From NCBI GenBank assembly GCA_033816765.1, contig CM066294.1, positions 1,674,001-1,738,000 of the forward strand: a stretch of DNA of 64,000 nucleotides. The letters run 5' to 3'. Below are positions 57,208-64,000 of this stretch, in pieces (position 1 is the first letter of the stretch; each line of letters starts with the position of its first letter). The position numbers and the translations under genes are program-made. Source of the DNA: Nothopassalora personata. Its lineage: Eukaryota; Ascomycota; Dothideomycetes; Mycosphaerellales; Mycosphaerellaceae. The notes under the pieces are model-generated. The model did no database searches. It saw only the letters and a program-made list of their open reading frames with translations, and was not told where the DNA came from.

Positions 57208-59829
57208 ATGCATGCCGGAGTAAAGCGCTCGTTCCAAGAGATGCATGGCTCTGATACGGTTTCTCCCTCTCGACAGCACTCGAACGAAGTCTTACAACAA
57301 CTTGCTAGGTCAAGGAAGGCAAGCGCCACTCCGACACCGCCCAACGGTCTTGCCTGTGGGCTCAGTGGCTTGAGCTCGTTGCCTCGCAAAGTCTCCTTCG
57401 GATCGGATGCCTCCATTTTGCTGATCGGAGTGCGTGGCGTTGGGAAAAGCTCACTCGGCTTCCTCGCAGCATCAGCCTACACCAGACGTCTCGTCGAGTC
57501 AGACAGGATCTTTAGCGAAGTGGCTGGGTCGAACAGACAGACGTTTCGAGAATCGCAGGGAACGTCGGAATACCACAGAAAGCATTGCGAGGTCTTGAAG
57601 CAACTGCTAGAGGCGCACAGCAGACAGTGTGTAATCGTGTGCAGCTTCGCAGATCTGGAGAGCGAGGGAGCAGGATTGATACAGGAATTTGCTCAAACAC
57701 ATCCTGTCATATATGTCACTCGAGATGTTCCCGGCATTCAAACATACGTTCGAGTCTGGTCAGAAGAGCGCATACAGGACCTGATCCGAGCCAGTGAACC
57801 ACTGCTGAGAGACTGCTCGAACTACGAATTCTTCAATGTGTCCGAGACGTTACAGAACTCTTCGCCTCATGATGGACCCAGACTGCCGCACGGCAAGGGT
57901 ACGAATGGTCCGTTTCTGACCCTCAAGAGACCTGAACACGATTTCCTGAAACTCTTGAGAAACATCGTCGGCGACCATGACCGCGGACTCTCCCACCAGC
58001 CCGCATATCCACTTTCTCAGATCAGCGTGGACAAGCTCGAGTTTACGTCTGCAGTCACGATAGCAGCGGAAGACGTGGTGTCTCATAAACTGAACCTCGA
58101 TGAGGCACAGATCGGTGTCGATGCTATACTGCTCGAGGTCAGCTTGATACCCAAGCACAGTGAGGCTTGGAAGCTCGGCAAGCACAGCTGTTTCAATCTC
58201 GCGAGCGAGGCATTTGCAACTTTGCGCCGATCTACAATCTTGCCCATCGTGATCGAAGTTCACGATCGAACTAGTGTTACTGGACGAACGCAGGTCACCA
58301 AAGCGGAGGTGTTAGACTACTGTCTTCGTCTGGGCCCAGAGTACTGCGTTGTTGATCTTGCAATAAATGACACCCAGCTCAGCCATCTTGTGGCCAGTAG
58401 AGGACGTACAAAGTTAATGGGCGAGTTCATCGCGCCTGCCCGGCTACCGGATGGTTGGCTGAGCCAGCAATGCTTGGATGTTTACGACAAAGCCTATAAG
58501 CTGGGCTGTGACCTCGTCAAGATCACGATGCCCGCCGGAACACTCGATGACAATTTCGCTATTCAAGCATTTCAACAGCGTGTTCTGTCCTTATACCATG
58601 GCAATGGGCCACGTCTCATAGCCTATTGCACTGGTCGGCAAGGGAGGACATCTATGTGCTTGAACAACATTCTCACACCTGTGGCTCCTAGTAGACACGC
58701 CGTGGTCAACGCTGGCGCAACTCCGAGAGCTGATGATGACAATGCGCTCCTAGCAGCAAAGGAGCGGAATGCAGCCCTGTTCGCCAGTTTCGTTCACGAA
58801 CCGATGCGCTTCTTCATTTATGGCGCCAATGTGAGCCGTTCGCTATCGCCCGCCATGCAGAACGCCGCGTACGAGGCATGTGGAATGCCACATACATTAA
58901 GAACTCATTCCGCTTCGAACCTGGACGATTTCTCATCCCTTGTCCGCGAGATTGACTTCGGAGGCGCTGCTATCGTGCAGCCATTCAAGACCAAAGCCAT
59001 CGCCATGATGGACATACTCAGTCCTCAAGCGAAAGCGATCGGTGCACTCAATACAGTCATACCACTCCGAGACGACGCGGTCATCAATTCAGCAACTGGC
59101 GAGATTGGCATGTTCCAGGGACGTGTCAGGACTGGCCCAGTCAAAGCACTATATGGCGACAACACGGACTGGATAGGCATTCGTGCTTGCATACGAAGAG
59201 GACTGTCCCCAGCAAACACAGTCCGGCCTCAGACTACTGGACTTGTTTGTGGAGCTGGTGGCATGGCTCGTGCCGCAATCTATGCCATGATTTCACTTGG
59301 CGTACAGAAAATCTTCGTTTGCGACCGTACAAAGGGCAATGCTGATGAGCTGGCTGAACACTACAATCGCCTCATCAAGTCGAACGATATCGCCGAACTA
59401 AGTCCTGCAAGTGCCGTGCACACATCTGTCATCGCCTTGGAATCGTTCGCAAGTGAATGGCCAAAGAACATGCGACATCCGACCATGATCGTTAGCTGTA
59501 TTCCTACGCAGACCACGGATGGCACACCGATCAACTTCACATTGCCCAGTGACTGGTGGGGTAGTCGGACAGGTGGTGTTGTGGTTGAGCTGGCGTATAT
59601 GCCCATTGTGACGCCTCTCGTGAGACAAGTGCAGAGCGAAGGTCGCAAAGGATGGATTTTGATGGATGGACTGGACATGCTACCGGAGCAAGCATTTGCG
59701 CAGTTCGAGCTATTTACCGGGAGACGGGCACCACGGACTTTGATGCGGGATGAGGTCTTTAAGCATTATAGCGAGGACGAGTACCATCCTCATGGGGCGC
59801 TGAATACGGACTCGCCGACGGATTCGTAG
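57208..59829 (+). CDS. qutR: Quinate-pathway repressor QutR
   Basis: Repressor of the qut genes, built from the three C-terminal AROM domains and thought to hold QutA inactive until quinate binds. Single exon, 873 residues from ATG 57208 (upstream only GTG at 57166). Residues about 65-230 are shikimate-kinase-like, with the P-loop GVRGVGKSSLGF intact. About 265-500 are 3-dehydroquinase-like (VDAILLEVSLI, VIEVHDRTSV, GCDLVKITMP). About 530-870 are shikimate-dehydrogenase-like (FIYGANVSRSLSPAMQNAAY, AIGALNTVIPL, GDNTDWIGIRAC, GLVCGAGGMARAAIYAM). In the last domain the Lys of the usual TxPxK motif lies in IVQPFKTKA. Domain order and size match QutR/qa-1S. It is not a short AROM, because the N-terminal EPSP and dehydroquinate-synthase parts are absent. 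Confidence 0.93.
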   Translation: MHAGVKRSFQEMHGSDTVSPSRQHSNEVLQQLARSRKASATPTPPNGLACGLSGLSSLPRKVSFGSDASILLIGVRGVGKSSLGFLAASAYTRRLVESDRIFSEVAGSNRQTFRESQGTSEYHRKHCEVLKQLLEAHSRQCVIVCSFADLESEGAGLIQEFAQTHPVIYVTRDVPGIQTYVRVWSEERIQDLIRASEPLLRDCSNYEFFNVSETLQNSSPHDGPRLPHGKGTNGPFLTLKRPEHDFLKLLRNIVGDHDRGLSHQPAYPLSQISVDKLEFTSAVTIAAEDVVSHKLNLDEAQIGVDAILLEVSLIPKHSEAWKLGKHSCFNLASEAFATLRRSTILPIVIEVHDRTSVTGRTQVTKAEVLDYCLRLGPEYCVVDLAINDTQLSHLVASRGRTKLMGEFIAPARLPDGWLSQQCLDVYDKAYKLGCDLVKITMPAGTLDDNFAIQAFQQRVLSLYHGNGPRLIAYCTGRQGRTSMCLNNILTPVAPSRHAVVNAGATPRADDDNALLAAKERNAALFASFVHEPMRFFIYGANVSRSLSPAMQNAAYEACGMPHTLRTHSASNLDDFSSLVREIDFGGAAIVQPFKTKAIAMMDILSPQAKAIGALNTVIPLRDDAVINSATGEIGMFQGRVRTGPVKALYGDNTDWIGIRACIRRGLSPANTVRPQTTGLVCGAGGMARAAIYAMISLGVQKIFVCDRTKGNADELAEHYNRLIKSNDIAELSPASAVHTSVIALESFASEWPKNMRHPTMIVSCIPTQTTDGTPINFTLPSDWWGSRTGGVVVELAYMPIVTPLVRQVQSEGRKGWILMDGLDMLPEQAFAQFELFTGRRAPRTLMRDEVFKHYSEDEYHPHGALNTDSPTDS

Positions 59830-60311
59830 GTCTGACGGAACTGGGATAATCTGATTGCCAGTACCAGTCTTCGTCTCCGAGCAAACAGTATTTTGCAGCC
59901 CTTTTTGTATGATTCAGTAAGCACATGATGGTTGTACGAATAGCGCCCGAAGGACCGGCAATAGCATTGTTGTGGAAGCTTGAGCGAGCATGTGAAAGTC
60001 GAGGGTCCGCTAGAAATGTCCTACGCTGGTGATCATGTGTCATGCATGATACAAATGTGGGTTCGCGCGGGCAAAAAAGAGCATGGGAGACGAACGCGCA
60101 TCCGTCGAGCTGGCTGCGGCCTTCTGCTCGCAATCTTGCCGTTGGACCACGTGCTCTTTCGAGACTTGGGGGGAAAGCGATCTTTCGAACGATTATCTAC
60201 ACTTCCTCCGTAGTCCTCTATGATCTGCGACTCGAAAGTTGCACTGAAGAGGCCGCTTGAAAATTTCGCCAGAGGAGTGAACTCAACGAGCTACCAGTCT
60301 GGCAGCGCGGC
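59830..60311. other. Convergent intergenic region
   Basis: Between the qutR stop and the 3' end of the next minus-strand gene. No gene is seen. Confidence 0.5.
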
Positions 60312-61055
60312 TTATCTTCTCCACATCATCATCACATTCATTTGATCGACCACGCACCCCATCGATTGATCGCCATAGACACCGCTATTGCGATTACCCA
60401 TACCCCAGATGAACACCCCACCTCTCTTATGGCGACACTCCTCATCCTCGGCCATGAGCTCCCGATTCTGTCTCCGTAGCTTCTGGCTAAGGTCAATATT
60501 CTCCTTTGCGCCTTTCCGAATCCGTGCTAGATCCTGTGCCATCCAGGCGCGCAAGCTGGGCTCGACTTCAGATTCATGCGCTGAGGGGAACTCTTCTGCT
60601 TCTTCTTGGATGCTAGGACTTGTTGTGCCCACACGCTTCATCGGCTTATGGCGAAGAGCGTACGGTTCCCTCGGCGGGGGTCGAGGCATCCGGATGGCAA
60701 GGGGCGACGTTCTTCTGGCCCGACGTCGCATAGGTTTAAGATGTTCTACTGGGTTACCGATGGGCGGGATGGTCCCTGAGGGATCCTCATGGCCGGGCGA
60801 GGAGGATTGATCTTGTTGTCGAAGTCCGAGATTCCTCTTGCGCTTTGCGGAGGGTACCTCTCCGAGTTGGTCCGGAGGGTCGGGCGGGTATGAGGTCGGC
60901 ATCTTTTGCCTGTAAGCGGTGAGCAAGACGCTAGGCTCCTCATTTAAGAATGTGGTTGTAGGGACACGTACCATGTCGCTCGTGACTGTTTCGTCTAGAG
61001 AAGTAGAGGCTGCGTGCCTGTCGGCGATATTGTCAGCTACGTTGAGCTCTGTCAT
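60312..61055 (-). CDS. Hypothetical basic protein
   Basis: Single open frame of 247 residues from ATG 61055. No family recognised. It is Pro- and Arg-rich (RRRARRTSPLAIRMPRPPPR), largely disordered. A short predicted helix lies near residue 190-225 (RAWMAQDLARIRKGAKENID, then KLRRQNRELMAEDEECR) that could be a coiled coil. The end is Met/Gly-rich (VVDQMNVMMMWRR). Basic patches such as SAKRKRNLG suggest a nuclear location. Coding status rests on frame length and composition only. Confidence 0.5.
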   Translation of the reverse strand: MTELNVADNIADRHAASTSLDETVTSDMVRVPTTTFLNEEPSVLLTAYRQKMPTSYPPDPPDQLGEVPSAKRKRNLGLRQQDQSSSPGHEDPSGTIPPIGNPVEHLKPMRRRARRTSPLAIRMPRPPPREPYALRHKPMKRVGTTSPSIQEEAEEFPSAHESEVEPSLRAWMAQDLARIRKGAKENIDLSQKLRRQNRELMAEDEECRHKRGGVFIWGMGNRNSGVYGDQSMGCVVDQMNVMMMWRR

Positions 61056-61235
61056 CCTGTCTGGGACTGAGGCTGTTCGATGCAAGCGCCAGAGTTAACG
61101 GACACGATACATATGCTTTGACACTACCATGCTTGCCCTAGACTTTGTTTGCCACTTCAAGTACGATAGGACACGAGCACAAAGACTGACCTGGATACAT
61201 TTCAGCCACAGCCTTCTAGCTGCCTCGGCTATCTT

Positions 61236-62279
61236 CTACTGCAGATAAGACTTTCCAGTCTGCTCGTCAATGAGCTCGAACATGGCGTTGCCACCCATCC
61301 AGCCAGCCTTCGGATGACCAGCGGCACCCCTGGTGTATTCGGCCTCCTCGCGCGTGATCTTGGCCGTCTCACCTCCGCGTCCAGCGGCAGCGGCATCAGC
61401 AAGCAGCTGCACATGACAGCACTTGTCCAGCATGTAGAACCAATTGATGGCCTCTTCGATACTTTGGCCGACTGTCAGGAGGCCGTGGTTGCGGAGGAGA
61501 GCCGCTTTCTTGTTGCTAAGAGCTTGAGCGATGTCACAGCCCTCATCCTCGGCGAGGACGACGCCTTTCCCTTCGAAGACAACGTGATCCTACTTCTTGT
61601 CAGAATTTGGAGTACTCTCTGCTAGTTCGGGGGTTGACTCACCTCATAGAAGAAGCACGACTCGAGTGAGATGGTGTCAAGCGGTTTCCCCAGAGCACAG
61701 AACGCTCGGCCGTAAACACTATGAGTATGCGCGGCACACAACACGTCCGGCCTGGCCTCATGGATTGCTCCATGGATCAAGAATGCAGCTCTGTTCAGGA
61801 CCTTTACTCTCCCATGGTACAGGATGTTACCTTTGTGATCGACTCGCAGCAGGTCACTCTTGTTGATGAGGTTAAAATCAACACCCAGAGGGTTGACCTA
61901 CTCCCGTGTCAGTGTGCCTCTACGAAAGTCATTGGGGATCGGTTCGCCATAGCGTCATCATGAGGCATGCGTTTAGTATGGCCTATCAAGCGTTAGGTAT
62001 CTCCTACCAACCTACCCAGAATGTGTCTGGCTCGACTGGATCGCGGACGGTGATATGGCCGGCGAGGCCTTCGTTCAGACCGTAGTAGCCGAAGATGCGG
62101 TACGCTCCAGCCAGGCGTCCTTTGATGTACTCACGCTCTTCGTACTTGTTCTTGAATTCGAGCTTGGGCGTGTCGACGAAGCCGATCTCCTGGCCTTCTT
62201 TCTGCTGGAACTTGGTTTGCTGGCCCTTCTTGGGAACGGTGTCCAGGGCTGGTATGTCGGTGCTTGATATCGGAGCCAT
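61236..62279 (-). CDS. Class II aldolase/adducin-domain protein
   Basis: Zinc-dependent class II aldolase-fold protein, cytosolic, like the fungal Mug14 group; the substrate is not known for this group. Exons (minus) are 62279-62016, 61897-61643 and 61589-61236; introns 118 and 53 bp; 290 residues. Zn ligands are the two His of LCAAHTHSVYGRAF and the His of LLRNHGLLTVG. Other conserved parts are AYRIFGYYGLNEGLAGHITV, FWVNPLGVDF across the first splice, and SLESCFFYEDHVVFEG across the second. The catalytic Glu seen in fuculose-phosphate aldolases is not evident at its usual place near the N-terminus, where the family has GLNEG. The C-terminal ~60 residues (RGAAGHPKAGWMGGNAMFEL) are typical of fungal members. 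Confidence 0.88.
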
Positions 62280-62491
62280 TGTAGGAGGCAATTTGTTGGT
62301 CTCGCCGTGAGTTTTCAAGGTTGTGATGACCGGAGGAGAATGGTGATACACGCTCACTAGTGGTGATTTCGCAGTGAGAAGTGAGGTCAACTACCGAAGC
62401 GCATATGCATATGCAGGGCAGCAATCGTTACCACCCAACCACCTACCGACAGACAGCAATGTAGCCTCGTAGCCTGGTTGGCCTTGTTTCT

Positions 62492-62852
62492 CACGAATCC
62501 GGTTTTTTGCCTGTTTGCCATTCTCCTTATATGCCTAGGTGCCTATGTGCCTATATGCCTAAGTGCCTATTTGCTTTGCTTTTAGCTTTGGATTCTCCAT
62601 ATTGGAAGATGTTCGGCTATTCTTTTGCATATACCTAGTAATAAATAGTCCCTTAACTAAATCTTACTAAGATCGCCTAAATCTTACTTAAAATTTATCA
62701 CACGAAATAGGCAAACAGACGTATAAGCAAATAAGTAAACAGGCATTAAAGGCCTAGAATCACGATCTGTGCCGCCGGCACATATGTATATAGGGAGAAA
62801 GGCACATAGGCACATAGGCAAACAGGCAAACAGGCAAAAAACCGGATTCGTG
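62492..62852. mobile_element. Foldback MITE-like element
   Basis: 361-bp non-coding element with a perfect 28-bp inverted repeat at its ends (62492-62519 and 62825-62852; cacgaatccggttttttgcc plus tgtttgcc). Inside the ends are many variants of 'gcctatgt' on the left and 'acataggc' on the right, so the whole element can fold back. The centre is AT-rich with a duplicated 'ctaaatcttact'. No clear target-site duplication is visible: neighbouring bases are t on the left and g on the right. Confidence 0.85.
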
Positions 62853-63011
62853 GCTGACAGACAGGGCGATGAACGTCAGCTGGCACCTCAGAACATGGAG
62901 AGACAGCTGGTGACTTTGGACGAACGTTCATATTCACATTCAACGTGGTCCCGGACCATACATGATCTTAGCAGGTAAGTATCTACAGGAAGGAGGACAA
63001 GCAGCAAGCTC

Positions 63012-64000
63012 CTATATCTTCTCTTCAGCCCTGTGAGCCTCCTGTCCGTCATGCCCGTCATGCGTGCTACCAGACTCGCTATGGAGCTTGCTGTCGCTGT
63101 AGTCGCTGGCGTCCAACTCGTTCATTTCCTGCTCCTGCTTATCGTAGTGGTTGAACGTGAACCAGAAAATGATGGCAGTGAGGAACGCGACAATTGACAC
63201 TCCAGTGTACATCCACATAATCGCTGGATCACCCGTCGCAGGGACAAGAGCCTCCGACAGAGCAGAGCCAATAGCCGAGGTGAAGAGGTAAAGCGACTGC
63301 ACGAACGACTTCATGCTCGGTGGAGCCTTGGTATATGCGTACTCGAGACCAGTGACCGAGATGAAAATCTCAGAAAGGCCGATGAAGACGTAGGCGGGAG
63401 TCTGGACCGCGATGTGGACGCTGTTTGGAGTGACTGGGTCGGTGGCTTCGGCGGCAGGGCAGTTGAGCGGACTACCGTAGCATGGGCCGGAGCGGTAGAT
63501 GATGTGCTGGACGATTGCTGCGTAAGCGATACACAAAGAGGCCAGGATGAAACCGATCGTGATGCGAGCGATGGGCTTGAGCTCGATTTTCGCCTTGCGG
63601 AGCGCTGGATAGACGATCTTGTCGAGGATTGGGATGAAGACAATGATGGAGATGGGGTCGAAGTTCTGCATCAGGTCGTTTGGCATGCCTGATTATTTTG
63701 GTCAGCAATTGCTTTTTTGGAACGTGCGCAAAACGTCGTCTTACCATGACCTGTCATCTGCGCGGCTTGCGAGACGAAGTTGGAGCTGAATTGGCCGTAG
63801 CAGACCCAGAAGACAGGGTAGAAAGCAAAGACCTTGCAGGCTCGGAGGGCACGCTTCAGCTCGTCGACGAAGTGGTCGTTCCATGGGACAGACTTGGTCT
63901 TGCCTTTGGCTGCACGCCACGAGGGCTTTGCGGCATCGGTGTTGCGGTTTGCGATCATCATGCCAATGGCTTTGAAAGAGTCTGTGATGATTGAGCCTTG
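63012..64000 (-). CDS. POT-family peptide transporter, 3' part
   Basis: C-terminal part of a proton-coupled di/tripeptide transporter (PTR2 type). The gene runs off the right edge, so its start is not in the window. Visible exons (minus) are 64000-63745 and 63688-63012; intron 56 bp. The reading begins QGSIITDSFKAIG. Recognisable blocks are FYPVFWVCYGQFSSNFVSQA, then after the splice NDLMQNFDPISIIVFIPILD, TPAYVFIGLSEIFISVTGLE and YTKAPPSMKSFVQSLYLFTS. The FYPxFW and EYAYTKAP motifs are hallmarks of the family. At least six membrane segments lie in this part. The tail is hydrophilic (Asp/Ser/His-rich), as in fungal Ptr2 proteins. Confidence 0.92.

Noticed and set aside
48610..59829. qutE (type II dehydroquinase) within the cluster
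   Set aside because: No frame with the family's opening LNGPNLNLLG-type motif or a fragment of it was found on either strand of the window.
57208..59829. QutR read as a bifunctional shikimate-pathway enzyme
   Set aside because: Its neighbours are qut genes, the order and size of its three domains match the QutR/qa-1S repressor, and the EPSP-synthase and dehydroquinate-synthase parts of AROM are absent.
1..64000. CRISPR arrays, prokaryotic operons or ribosome binding sites
   Set aside because: The sequence is clearly fungal nuclear DNA with spliceosomal introns; the tandem repeats found are microsatellites or minisatellites without spacers.
1..64000. tRNA or rRNA genes
   Set aside because: I looked for B-box-like GGTTCGANTCC with matching acceptor stems and found none I could support; a covariance-model search would be needed to be sure.

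Overview
This window reads as nuclear DNA of a filamentous ascomycete. Most genes carry one to three short introns (about 50-120 bp) with GT-AG ends, usually GTRAGT-like donors. The gene set is typical of the group: retromer, Atg11, secreted GH43 and GH47, tyrosinase, a Zn2Cys6 regulator and a quinate (qut/qa) locus. A Dothideomycete is my best guess, but that is inference from gene style only. Splice sites below were assigned by hand from reading frame and family conservation.

Layout. 0.5-14.2 kb is a housekeeping block: an MFS transporter, VPS35, ATG11, phosphoglucomutase and the iron-sulfur protein ISA2. 14.2-18.2 kb is gene-poor and looks degraded. 18.3-30 kb holds a secreted tyrosinase with Ser/Gly repeats, a cytochrome b561-like membrane protein, an unknown nuclear-type protein, a secreted GH47 alpha-mannosidase and an S6K/Psk1-like AGC kinase. 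31-45 kb is metabolic: trimethyllysine dioxygenase, GH43 arabinanase, a 2-hydroxyacyl-CoA lyase/oxalyl-CoA decarboxylase family enzyme with a C-terminal AKL, an acyl-CoA ligase, a thiolase-like protein that has lost its catalytic motifs, and a GMC oxidoreductase. An apparently intact Tc1/mariner-type transposon (40230-41586, TA duplication, 27-bp inverted ends) sits inside this block.

45-48.6 kb is gene-poor except for a small secreted ten-cysteine protein. 48.6-59.8 kb is a quinate-utilisation cluster in decay. qutB (quinate/shikimate dehydrogenase), qutC (3-dehydroshikimate dehydratase), qutA (activator) and qutR (repressor) look intact. qutG (IMPase-like) is a multiply broken pseudogene. 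qutD (permease) is frameshifted and cut off after roughly 40% of its length, where it abuts an oppositely oriented fragment of a Gfo/Idh/MocA dehydrogenase. No qutE dehydroquinase is visible. So the pathway's regulators and two enzymes survive while uptake at this locus is gone. 60-64 kb has an unknown protein, a class II aldolase/adducin-domain protein, a foldback MITE and the 3' part of a POT-family peptide transporter that runs off the right edge.
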